From Aquisalimonas sp. 2447 (GTDB taxonomy: Bacteria > Pseudomonadota > Gammaproteobacteria > Nitrococcales > Aquisalimonadaceae), in NCBI RefSeq assembly GCF_012044895.1, contig NZ_CP050695.1, positions 3,874,501 to 3,938,500 of the forward strand: a stretch of 64,000 nt of DNA, read 5' to 3'. This document shows positions 7,975-16,990 of the stretch, piece by piece. The notes beneath the pieces were generated by a model, which was given only the letters and a program-made list of their open reading frames with translations, did no database searches and was not told where the DNA came from. Position 1 is the first letter of the stretch. Each line of letters begins with the position of its first letter. A program made the position numbers and the translations under genes.

Positions 7975-10900
7975 TGCACGCGATGCTGGCGGCGATCTTC
8001 AGCCGGGTACGCACCGTCATGCTGTTGCTGGTGTTGATCGTCCTCGCCGGCGGCTACTCCTACGTCACGGTGCCCAAGGAGGCGGCCCCGGAGATCGACA
8101 TCCCGTTCTTCGTGGTGAATGTCTCGTATCCCGGCATTTCCGCGGAGGACAGCGCCCGGCTGCTGGTGCAACCCCTGGAGCGCCGGCTGCAGTCCATATC
8201 GGGGCTGCGGCGCATGGATGCCCAGGCCGGCGAGGGATTCGCCACCATCACCCTGGAGTTCGATCCGGGCTTCGACCACCAGGCGGCCCTGCAGAGCGTC
8301 CGCGACGAGACCGACAGCGCCACGCCGGATCTGCCCGCGGGCGCCGATGTCCCGTCAGTGCGCGAGATCGATCTGTCGCTGTTTCCCATCCTCACCGTCG
8401 CCCTCTCCGGCGATGTGCCCGAACGGGAGCTGATCCGCATTGGTCGGGAGCTGGAGGAGCGCCTGGAGTCCATTTCCGGCGTTCTGGAAGCGGAGATCTC
8501 CGGGGCGCGGGAAGACCTGATGGAGGTCATCATCGACCCCCTGGCGCTGCAGTCCCACGGCATCTCGCCGCAGGAAGTGAGCCAGGCCGTCCGCGACAAC
8601 AACCAGCTGGTCACCGCCGGCGCCTTCGACACGGGCTCCGGCCGCATCGGAGTCTCCATCCCCGGGACCATCCAGTCGGTGGCGGACGTGCTGGTGATGC
8701 CGGTGCAGGTGACGGAGACCGCCGTGGTGCGAGTCCACGACGTGGCCGAGGTCCGGCAGACCTTCCAGGATCCCGTCAGCTTCGCCCGCATCGAGGGCCA
8801 GCCCACCATCGGGCTGGATATCAGCAAGGCCTCCGGCGCCAACATTATCGACACCGTCGCCGAGGTTCAGGCCACGGTGCAGGAGATGCAGCGGGAGTGG
8901 CCGGACGCCGTGCGCGTGGACTACCTGCAGAACCAGGCCGACGATATCCAGACGCTGCTGGGCGATCTGGAGAACAACGTCATCACCGCCATCGTGCTGG
9001 TGATGCTCACCGTCATCCTGGCCCTGGGGCTGCGCGCCTCACTGCTGGTGGCCATTGCCATTCCCAGCTCCTTCCTGGCCGGGATTCTGGCCATCAACCT
9101 GCTGGGTTTCACCCTGAACATCGTGGTGCTGTTCGCGCTGATCCTGGTGATCGGGATGCTGGTGGACGGCGCCATCGTCGTCGTGGAGCTTGCCGAGCGC
9201 TACCGGGAGGAAGGCCGCCAGCGGCGGCAGGCATTTCTTGCCGCCGCACAGCGCATGTCCTGGCCGCTGATCGCCTCGGTGGCAACCACCCTGGCGGTGT
9301 TCATCCCGCTGCTGTTCTGGCCTGGCACCGCCGGACAGTTCATGCGCTATCTGCCGGCCACGGTGATCGTCACCCTGACCGCCTCGCTGCTCATGGCCCT
9401 GGTATTCGTGCCGGTGGTGGGCTCGCTGTTCCCGGGCGGCAGATCACCGCTGGCACCGGCGCAGACCACCGCCGGCTCCGGACTGTACCACCGGGCACTG
9501 CGCTATATGGTTGTACGCCCGGGCTTTGCCGTCGGACTCAGCCTGCTGGTATTGCTCGGCGCGTTTGCCGTCTATGGTGCACTGGGCAAGGGCGTAAACT
9601 TCTTCCCGGCGGTGGAGCCGGAGCGCGCACAGATCCAGATCCAGGCTGACGGCAATCTGTCGGTCCAGGAGTCGGACCGCCTGGTGCGGCTGGTGGAAGA
9701 TCGGGTTATCGGCCAGGAGGGCGTGGATCGCGTCTACGCCCGGACCATCGGCTCGGTCGAGGCGCGCCTTGGGGCCAACCTGGCGCCGGATATCATCGGC
9801 ACCATTCAGATCGACTTCGACAACTGGCGGGCCCGGGAGCCTGCCGCCGCGATTCTCGACCGCATCCGCGACGCCACCGACGACATACCGGGTCTCGGCA
9901 TCCAGGTCGAGGAACAGCAATCCGGGCCCGGGGCGGCGCGCCCGGTGCAGATCGAGCTCTCGGCGCGGGACCGCGAGCGGCTGCCGGAGGCGTCACGGCA
10001 ACTGCAGGCACTGATGGCGGAACAGGGCACCTTCGTGGATGTCGCCAGTGACGTGCCGACGCCGCAACCAGAGATCCGCATGCGGGTGGACCGGGAGCAG
10101 GCCGCCCGCTACGGCGTGGACATCACCACCCTGGGCAACACCGTGCAGCTGCTCACCAACGGCCTGCTGCTCGGCTCCTACCTGCCGGATTTCGCCCCGG
10201 ACGAGGTGGACATCCGGCTGCGCTACCCGGTGGAAGACCGGACTTTCGCCCAGTTGGCGGAGCTGCGCATTGCCACCCAGCGCGGCATGATGCCCGTGAC
10301 CAACTTCGTCAGCCTGGAGGCGGCACCGGCACCCTCGGTGATCAACCGGGTGGACGGCCGCAACGTCCAGACGGTCTCCGCCGGCATCGCTCCGGGAACC
10401 ACGGTGACCGCGGAACTCGCGACGCTGTAGGAGGCCATCGACGCCTCCGGGCTGGAGGACCAGGTGGACGTGCGCTTCGCCGGCGAAATGGAAGACCAGC
10501 AGGAGGCGCTGGAATTCCTGATCGTCGCGTTCGTGGTGGCGATCTTCCTGATGTTCCTGGTGCTACTCACTCAGCTCAACAGCATCTTTCAGGGCCTGCT
10601 GGTGCTCTCCGCCATTGTGTTCTCCTTCGCCGGCGTGCTCCTGGGGCTGCTGATTCGTCAGGAACCCTTCTCCATCGTCATGAGCGGGATTGGCATCATG
10701 GCACTGGCCGGCATCGTGGTGAACAACAACATCGTGCTCATCGACGCCTATAACGAACACCGGCGCAACGGCCTCGGCCCCACTGAGGCCGCGGTGCGCG
10801 CCGGCACCGAGCGCCTGCGCCCGGTCCTGCTCACCGCCATCACCACCATCGTCGGTCTGCTGCCCATGGTGTTCGGCATGACCGTGGATTTCCTCACCCG

Positions 10901-11063
10901 GGATCTGTTCTTCGGCGCCCCCTCGGGGCAGTTCTGGATGCAGCTGGCCACGGCCATCGTCGGCGGCCTGGCCGTGTCCACGTTCATTACCGTCCTACTG
11001 ACACCCGCCCTGCTGGCCTGGGACGGCAACCGCAGGCAGGGCAAGCTGGAACGGGCAGCGTGA
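7974..11063 (+). pseudogene. RND efflux permease interrupted by an in-frame amber codon
   Basis: Inner-membrane RND-family (AcrB/HAE1-like) proton-driven exporter. The gene is complete in one frame from the GTG at 7974 (AGGAG 8 nt upstream, overlapping the adaptor stop) to TGA 11063, 1029 codons, except for a TAG at 10428-10430, codon 819. Upstream are the first transmembrane helix, both halves of the porter domain and the helix 2-6 block. Downstream, in the same frame, come the last four or so helices (for example GIMALAGIVVNNNIVLIDAYNEH). The sequence around the stop reads ELATL*EAIDASGLED, and one C-to-T change from CAG (Gln) would explain it. The truncated 818-residue product would lack the C-terminal membrane block and should not work. 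Alternatives are a sequencing error or amber suppression. Confidence 0.85.
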
Positions 11064-11108
11064 CCGGTTCGGTACAGTGGCACCGGCGGCGAGCGATTGC
11101 CCGGCCCT

Positions 11109-11705
11109 TCAAGGCAACGGCTTGACCCAGAACTGAAGGGGCTTGTCCGTTTCCTCCGTCTCACCCACATCGGGCCAGGGGAAATAGGCCACCAGGTCGG
11201 CACGCGGCTGGAAGCCGAAATGCCGCCAGACGGGGTCGAGCGGCTGGTAATCAGCCGGCCGCAAAGGGTGGTCAACCGAGCGCTGGACGGCGCAGAATGT
11301 AACCAGCGCGTAGTCGCCGGAGGAACGGGCGTGGCTCTCGCGTTCCTCGAAGAAGCGGCGATACAGCCCCTGGCCGCGATAGCCGGGCAACAGCACGGAT
11401 TCGGCAAAGTAGAACACCTGCCCCGGATCGATTCCGGCATCCACGAACGGCTTGCGGATTTCCGGCTCCTCGTCGTTCAGGGGCATGGCCGTGGTCACCC
11501 CGACCGGCCGGTCGCCGTCCAGCACGACCAGCGCGAAGGAACGCGACGACTGGACGTAGATATCCAGAAACTTGCGTTCGTACGCCTCGTCTCCTTCGTA
11601 GAGATAGGGCCATTCCCGGAAGACGGTCATGCGCAGCCGGGCGATGGCATCCAGGCGCTGCTCCAGTTCCTTCCCGTAGTACCTTTCCAACTGCAGATCG
11701 GCCAA
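11109..11705 (-). CDS. GNAT-family N-acetyltransferase
   Basis: Predicted acetyl-CoA-dependent acyltransferase of about 198 residues. The family core is visible: a strand SFALVVLDGDRPVGVTTAMPL, then the acetyl-CoA loop region PGYRGQGLYRRFFEERE, which carries the RGQGLY signature, and further C-terminal strands (ALVTFCAVQRS). The substrate is unknown. The frame stays open to 11897, but the extra N-terminus is Arg/Cys-rich and unlike a protein. I favour the TTG at 11705, with GAGG 6 nt upstream, just before the first recognisable helix. The start is the least certain part. The gene is divergent from the thioesterase gene, whose ATG lies about 145 bp away. Confidence 0.8.
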   Translation of the reverse strand: MADLQLERYYGKELEQRLDAIARLRMTVFREWPYLYEGDEAYERKFLDIYVQSSRSFALVVLDGDRPVGVTTAMPLNDEEPEIRKPFVDAGIDPGQVFYFAESVLLPGYRGQGLYRRFFEERESHARSSGDYALVTFCAVQRSVDHPLRPADYQPLDPVWRHFGFQPRADLVAYFPWPDVGETEETDKPLQFWVKPLP

Positions 11706-11850
11706 GATGCACCTCGAGGGCCGGACGCGGGCACGATGCGCCGCGGGTTGGGTTCCACCCGGCGCCGGCCGGCATGATTGCCGCCGGCTTTGCGACCGGG
11801 CATGGTGCTGCCAAGATGCATCACAACCGATGGAATAACCAAGAGTGGCC

Positions 11851-12660
11851 ATGACACCTGCACTGTTTCTGCGCGACGGCGAGCTGTTCCTGCCCACGGA
11901 CGCGGCCCGCGGCCCCTGGAATCCGGACTATCTCCACGGCGGCCCGGTCACCGGGCTTGCTGCCCACGCTCTGACGCAAGCAGCTGCCGGCGCCGGCCTG
12001 CGGCTGGCACGCCTGACGGTGGATCTACTCCGGCCCGTCCCGCAGGCACCGTTGCGTGCGGAAACCCGCCTGGTACGTCCGGGAAAGCGGCTCCAGGTGC
12101 TGGAGGTGAGCCTGTTCACCGGCGACACGGAGGTCACCCGCGCCAGCGGCCTGTTCCTGGAACAGTCGTCAATCCCGGTGCCGGAACATGGCCGTTTCCC
12201 GGCATCGGAGGACGTCCCGCCCGCCGCCAGTGAGGCGGCGAGCCTGTCGGATGCCGCGGGCTGGGGCCGACGCTACAGCCCCCACGGTTTCCACACCACG
12301 GCTGAAGCCGTGGTGCTTGCCGGTGCGCAGGGCGGCGGGCACGGCAGGGTGTGGATGCGACTGCCGCTGCCCCTGGTGGCCGAACAGAGCACGGACTCCC
12401 TGGTGGCCGCCGCTACCCTGTGCGATTTCGGCAATGGCGTGGGGCAGCTGCAACTGGGTGAGCGCCTTGGCAGCATCAATACCGACGTCACCCTCTACCT
12501 GCACCGGCCTCCCGAGGGCCAATGGGTCGGCCTGGATTCCCGCAGCCACATGCAGGAGACGGGGATGGGGCTGGTGGAGACAGCGCTGTTCGACGGGCGA
12601 GGCCCGTTCGGGCGAGTGCTCCAGGCAACCATTGCCATGGCGATCCCCGGGGAGGGTTGA
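11851..12660 (+). CDS. Thioesterase-family protein, double hot-dog (TesB-like)
   Basis: Predicted acyl-CoA thioesterase of 269 residues. The N-terminal hot-dog half has DAARGPWNPDYLHGGPVTGL, in which the 'G.W.....HGG....L' pattern packs the central helix, and the C-terminal half ends with GLDSRSHMQETGMGLVE followed by GRVLQATIA, as in TesB-like proteins. ATG 11851 is preceded by AAGAG 5 nt upstream; a GTG two codons earlier is possible. The next gene begins 2 nt after its stop, so they form an operon. The physiological substrate is unknown, but the window holds many acyl-CoA genes. Confidence 0.78.
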   Translation: MTPALFLRDGELFLPTDAARGPWNPDYLHGGPVTGLAAHALTQAAAGAGLRLARLTVDLLRPVPQAPLRAETRLVRPGKRLQVLEVSLFTGDTEVTRASGLFLEQSSIPVPEHGRFPASEDVPPAASEAASLSDAAGWGRRYSPHGFHTTAEAVVLAGAQGGGHGRVWMRLPLPLVAEQSTDSLVAAATLCDFGNGVGQLQLGERLGSINTDVTLYLHRPPEGQWVGLDSRSHMQETGMGLVETALFDGRGPFGRVLQATIAMAIPGEG

Positions 12661-12662
12661 GC

Positions 12663-12878
12663 ATGCCGTCCGTGCACCCCGACAAGCTGGAACAGAGCAA
12701 GTGGACGGCGCTGATCCCGGAAGGCCGGGAAAAGCACTTCCTGGTGGTCCAGGTCTTCCGGGATCGCTACGGGCATGTCCTGGACGTACTGCTGGAGGCC
12801 GTGCTTACCCGCAAGCGGCAACGACTGCCCTGGCGGGAACTGCGCGACGGCGGCAAGTGGGCGCCGGGCTGGAATTGA
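12663..12878 (+). CDS. TIGR02450/DUF2389 family Trp-rich small protein
   Basis: Small cytoplasmic protein of 71 residues. The family pattern is clear: a SKWTA segment near the start, EKHFLV in the middle, then LLEAVLTRKRQRLPWREL and a final KWAPGW. The function of this family is not known. ATG 12663 lies 2 nt after the thioesterase stop, with GGAGGG 7 nt upstream inside that gene. The reading frame is open further upstream through the thioesterase gene, but those codons are shadow sequence. Confidence 0.85.
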   Translation: MPSVHPDKLEQSKWTALIPEGREKHFLVVQVFRDRYGHVLDVLLEAVLTRKRQRLPWRELRDGGKWAPGWN

Positions 12879-12960
12879 GTGGGCGGCGGCGGATTTTCCC
12901 GACCGCCCGGCAGGTCTTATCCTGAGTGCACGCGATGAGGACCAACAGAGGAGGAACCCC

Positions 12961-13440
12961 ATGGGATTCGCACTATCCAACATGCAGCTGATCAGCCCGG
13001 CGTTCGATCACGGCGAGGCGATTCCGAAGAAACACACGGGTGAAGGTGAGGATGTCTCCCCGGCCCTGTCCTGGAGCGGGGCACCGAGCGGCACGCAGTC
13101 CTTCGCCATCATCTGCCATGACCCGGATGCGCCGCTGGTCACCGACCGGGGCACCTACGGCTTCGTGCACTGGGTCAGTTACAACATCCCCGCCTCGGTG
13201 CACAACCTGGCTGAAGGCACCGAGGATTACGCCTCCGGTCCCAACGACTTCGGCAACCAGGGCTACGGCGGCCCCATGCCGCCGGAGGGCCACGACGTGC
13301 ACCAGTACTACTTCTGGGTGCTGGCCCTCAGCGAGCCGCCGGAGCTCGAGTCGGGGCTGAACATGTGGCAGCTGCTCGAGCGCGTCGAACCCAGCATTCT
13401 CGGCATGAACCGGCTGGTGGGCACCTACGAGCGGGGCTGA
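12961..13440 (+). CDS. YbhB/YbcL-family PEBP (Raf kinase inhibitor-like) protein
   Basis: Phosphatidylethanolamine-binding-protein fold, 159 residues, no signal peptide. The anion-binding pocket motifs are present: HDPDAPL near residue 56 and GFVHWVSYNIP near 72, followed by GYGGPMPPEGHDVHQYYFWVLAL, which contains the conserved P-P-G-H segment. The start ATG has GAGGAGG about 5 nt upstream. Bacterial members are poorly characterised and no partner is evident here. A strong hairpin follows the stop at 13462-13488. Confidence 0.9.
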   Translation: MGFALSNMQLISPAFDHGEAIPKKHTGEGEDVSPALSWSGAPSGTQSFAIICHDPDAPLVTDRGTYGFVHWVSYNIPASVHNLAEGTEDYASGPNDFGNQGYGGPMPPEGHDVHQYYFWVLALSEPPELESGLNMWQLLERVEPSILGMNRLVGTYERG

Positions 13441-13461
13441 ACCTGCCCCCGATGCTCCCGT

Positions 13462-13488
13462 GCGGTGCCGGGCCACCCCCGGCACCGC
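13462..13488. terminator. Hairpin between convergent genes
   Basis: Perfect 11-bp arms GCGGTGCCGGG and CCCGGCACCGC with a 5-base loop, sitting between the ends of the PEBP gene (13440) and the oppositely oriented membrane-protein gene (13493). There is no T-run on either side, so it is a terminator-like or RNA-stabilising hairpin rather than a canonical intrinsic terminator. Confidence 0.55.
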
Positions 13489-13492
13489 CGGT

Positions 13493-14167
13493 CTACCCGC
13501 CGCCATACCCCACCATGAACCACAACCCCACGGCGATCAGGATCACTGCGGTGAGCACCGCCAGATGCGGCATGTAACGCTCCACCACGGCCTTGTGCCG
13601 CTGGTAGCCGACAATCAACAGCAGCGTCGGGACCAGCAGCGCCACGATCACCGCCAGCGAGTAGATCACCATCAGGCTCAGGCAGTGGGTCGTGCCCGCG
13701 CAGATGGCCAGGATCTGGATCGGCTCCTCGTGGGCGATGCCCAGCAGGATCGCCACCACCGCCAGTTGGCCCAGCCCCCTGTCCTGCGGACGCCCGAGCC
13801 GGGCCGCCGCCCAGGCATGCAGGCGCGCCAACGGGCCGGTGCCATGGTGATGATGCCCGTGACCGTGCCCCCGCCGGGCCTGAGCCAGCTCCCAGAGACC
13901 CAGCGCCACCAGCAGCGCCCCGGCCACCACGGGCAGCCAGCCCGCCTCGTGGAGAGCGTACGCGTCGGCCACGAGCAGGAAGACCAGCACCAGGGCAATG
14001 CTGCTCAACAGGTGGCCAACCCCGATCACCAGCGCCGCAATGACACCGGCCAGGTACCGGCGTCGCTGCCGCAGGGCATAGGTGGCGGCAATGGGCCAAC
14101 CGTGGTCCGGAAGGATGCCGTGCAACAGACCGATGCCGATAACCGCGGCCACGAGGCCGGGGGTCAC
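13493..14167 (-). CDS. NicO/NiCoT-like metal transporter membrane protein
   Basis: Polytopic inner-membrane protein of 224 residues with about six hydrophobic helices. The first helix carries HGILPDHGWP, an HX4DH signature typical of nickel/cobalt permeases and RcnA/NicO exporters. A cytoplasmic loop near residue 100 is His-rich (HGHGHHHHG), and a later helix has GIAHEEPIQILAICAG with conserved His and Glu. The metal is not certain: RcnA-type proteins export Ni/Co, but the genomic context (a Zur box 113 bp upstream and divergent znuCBA) suggests zinc or a zinc-responsive role. The start is GTG 14167 with GGAGG 6 nt upstream. The TTG two codons earlier sits on the ribosome site and is less likely. 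Confidence 0.75.
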   Translation of the reverse strand: MTPGLVAAVIGIGLLHGILPDHGWPIAATYALRQRRRYLAGVIAALVIGVGHLLSSIALVLVFLLVADAYALHEAGWLPVVAGALLVALGLWELAQARRGHGHGHHHHGTGPLARLHAWAAARLGRPQDRGLGQLAVVAILLGIAHEEPIQILAICAGTTHCLSLMVIYSLAVIVALLVPTLLLIVGYQRHKAVVERYMPHLAVLTAVILIAVGLWFMVGYGGG

Positions 14168-14276
14168 GGACAACCTCCGATGACCCGCGCACGGAGGTCT
14201 CGGTCGGCCGCGGCAATGGCGCTGTCGTGGCTGCAGGGGTGCATGCCTGCAGTCTAAATTGTGCGGGGCAAAGATA

Positions 14277-14297
14277 AAATGTTATACTATAACAATA
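14277..14297. promoter_or_regulatory. Zur box overlapping the znu promoter
   Basis: TGTTATA, C, TATAACA (14280-14294) is a perfect 7-bp-arm palindrome that matches the core of the gammaproteobacterial Zur operator (ATGTTATAnTATAACAT). It contains a good -10 hexamer TATACT (14283-14288), with a moderate -35 TTGTGC at 14259-14264 and an 18-bp spacer. Zinc-bound Zur would therefore cover the promoter directly. The small ORF and znuCBA follow on the plus strand; the NicO-like gene diverges on the other side. Confidence 0.85.
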
Positions 14298-14309
14298 CTG
14301 GAGATCCGC

Positions 14310-14429
14310 ATGACTGACCGAAACCCGTTACGCGTCACCAACCTCGGCTTGCCGGCCATCGCCAGGCTGGCCTGTATCCTGCCACTGCTGGGGATGCTCT
14401 GGGTCGGCGTACGCTGGGCCATGGGATAA
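14310..14429 (+). CDS. 39-residue predicted membrane peptide upstream of znuC
   Basis: Small ORF of 39 codons directly after the Zur-box promoter. ATG 14310 has GGAG 6 nt upstream. The peptide starts polar (MTDRNPLRVTN) and continues with one hydrophobic helix, GLPAIARLACILPLLGMLWV, ending WAMG. It ends 7 nt before the znuC start, and no other ORF fills this space. Inferred: a Zur-regulated single-span membrane peptide, or a leader ORF that couples translation into znuC. I do not recognise a family. Confidence 0.55.
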   Translation: MTDRNPLRVTNLGLPAIARLACILPLLGMLWVGVRWAMG

Positions 14430-14436
14430 GTGCATC

Positions 14437-15179
<743 letters not shown>

Positions 15180-15180
<1 letters not shown>

Positions 15181-16046
15181 TGGGGGAGCTGCTGGCCCAG
15201 CCGTTCACCGAGTTCGGGTTCATGGCCCGGGCGCTGGTCGCCTGCCTGGCCGTCGGGCTGGGCGCCGCCCCCATGGGGGTGCTGCTGGTCCTGCGCCGCA
15301 TGAGCCTGGTGGGCGACGCCATGGCCCACGCCGTGCTGCCGGGGGTCGCCATCGGCTTTCTGGTTGCCGGGTTCTCGGTACTGGCCATGACCGCCGGCGG
15401 GCTGCTCGCCGGCCTGCTGGTGGCCCTGCTGGCCGGCAGCGTTCACCGCCTCACGGGCCAGCGCGAGGATGCCAGCTTCGCCGCCTTCTACCTGATCGCC
15501 ATGGCCGTCGGTGTGCTGATCATCTCCGTGCGGGGCTCCAGCACCGATCTGATGCATGTGCTGTTCGGCAACCTGCTGGCGGTGGACGATCCCGCGCTGC
15601 TGCTGGTGGCGTGCGTGGCCAGCGGCACCGTCGTGCTGCTGGCGCTGTTCTTTCGCGCCCTGGTGACGGAATGCCTGGACCCGGAGTACCTGCGCGCCTG
15701 TGGCAGCCCCGGGGGGCTCTACCACGGGCTGTTCCTGGGGCTGGTGGTGATCAACCTGGTCGCGGGCTTTCATGCCCTGGGCACGCTCATGGCCGTGGGG
15801 CTGATGATGCTGCCGGCGGCGGCCGCGCGGTACTGGGCCAGCACCGTGGGCGGGCTGATGGCCGTGGCCGTTGCCCTGGCGCTGGCCAGTGCCTGGATCG
15901 GGCTGCTGCTCTCCTACCACCTGGGCGCGGCATCGGGACCCGCCGTGGTGCTGGTCGCCGGCTGCGGTTACGCCGCCTCGGTGATGCTGGGCACCCATGG
16001 CGGACTGATCACGCGGCTACACCTGCGCCGCCATCTGGAGGCCTGA
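15180..16046 (+). CDS. znuB: Zinc ABC transporter permease ZnuB
   Basis: Inner-membrane permease of the zinc importer, 288 residues, ABC-3 family, with about eight hydrophobic helices. The conserved cytoplasmic coupling segment RRMSLVGDAMAHAVLPGVA appears near residues 39-57 (the family 'SL.GDA.SH..LPG' motif). The ATG at 15180 overlaps the znuC stop. The gene for the binding protein follows after 5 nt. The frame is open upstream inside znuC to 15135, but those codons are not part of the family. Confidence 0.9.
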
Positions 16047-16051
16047 TCCCC

Positions 16052-16990
16052 ATGCGACGTGCGATTATCCTGCTTCTGCTCTCGGCTCAGACCACACCGC
16101 TTTCCGCCGGCGAGGTCAGAGTGGTGGCCAGTTTCACCATCGTCGCGGACATGACCCGCGAAGTCGCCGGCGATCGCGCCACCGTGACCACCCTGGTGGG
16201 ACCGGATGGTGATGCCCACGCCTTCGAACCGGCGCCCCAGCATGCGCGGCGCATTGCGGCGGCGGACCTGGTGGTGCGCAACGGGCTCGGCTTCGAGGGC
16301 TGGATGAACCGCCTACTGGAGGCAGCCGACGGCAACGCCCACGTGGTGACGGCCACGGATGGCGTCCCCGCCATCGAGGCGTCGGACCATGCCCATGCGG
16401 GGGAGCATGACCATGGTCACAGCCATGACCACGGCCATGGGGAAGGTCACGGCGATACCGATCCGCACGCCTGGCTGGATGCGGCCCGTGCCAGGATCTA
16501 TGTCAACAACATCCGCGACGGCCTGCAACGCGTCGATCCGGACCATGCCGAGGTCTACGCCGAGCGGGCGGAGGCGTACCTGCAGGCGCTGGAGGCACTG
16601 GATGGCCGCATCCGCCGGACGCTGACAGACATTCCCGGGGATCGCCGCCGCATCCTGACCAGCCATGCGGCGTTCGGCTATTTCGAGGACGCCTACGGCG
16701 TGGAATTCCTGTCACTACGGGGACTCAGCACGGATGCCGACCCGTCCGCGGCAGACGTGGCGGAACTGGTGCGGGCAGTGCGGGCGGAGCGGGTGGCGGC
16801 GCTGTTGCCGGACAATCTCACCGACGCCCGACTGCTGCATCGCATCGCCGAGGAAGGCGGCATGACCGTGGGGCCGAACCTCTACTCCGATGCGCTTTCT
16901 CCGGCGGACGGCCCCGCACCCACCTACGTGGCCATGATGGAGCACAACGCCCGGGTCATTGCGGAGGCGCTGGAGGCGGCGTCCGACTGA
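16052..16990 (+). CDS. znuA: Zinc ABC transporter substrate-binding protein ZnuA
   Basis: Periplasmic cluster-9 zinc-binding protein, 312 residues. It starts with a signal peptide (MRRAIILLLLSAQTTPLSAG, cleavage around residue 20). Zinc ligands are expected at the His in GDAHAFEPAP near residue 53, the His in DPHAW (residue 139), a His in the ILTSHAAFGYF segment and a C-terminal Asp. Between the first two lies a His/Asp/Gly-rich loop, residues 113-139, typical of zinc-specific members. The start ATG has GGAGG 11 nt upstream. Its 3' end overlaps the end of the convergent COG0523 gene by 35 bp. Confidence 0.92.
   Translation: MRRAIILLLLSAQTTPLSAGEVRVVASFTIVADMTREVAGDRATVTTLVGPDGDAHAFEPAPQHARRIAAADLVVRNGLGFEGWMNRLLEAADGNAHVVTATDGVPAIEASDHAHAGEHDHGHSHDHGHGEGHGDTDPHAWLDAARARIYVNNIRDGLQRVDPDHAEVYAERAEAYLQALEALDGRIRRTLTDIPGDRRRILTSHAAFGYFEDAYGVEFLSLRGLSTDADPSAADVAELVRAVRAERVAALLPDNLTDARLLHRIAEEGGMTVGPNLYSDALSPADGPAPTYVAMMEHNARVIAEALEAASD

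Noticed and set aside
16381-16470. CAT/CAC-rich tract suggesting a DNA repeat
   Set aside because: It encodes the His-rich zinc loop of ZnuA, expected for this protein.
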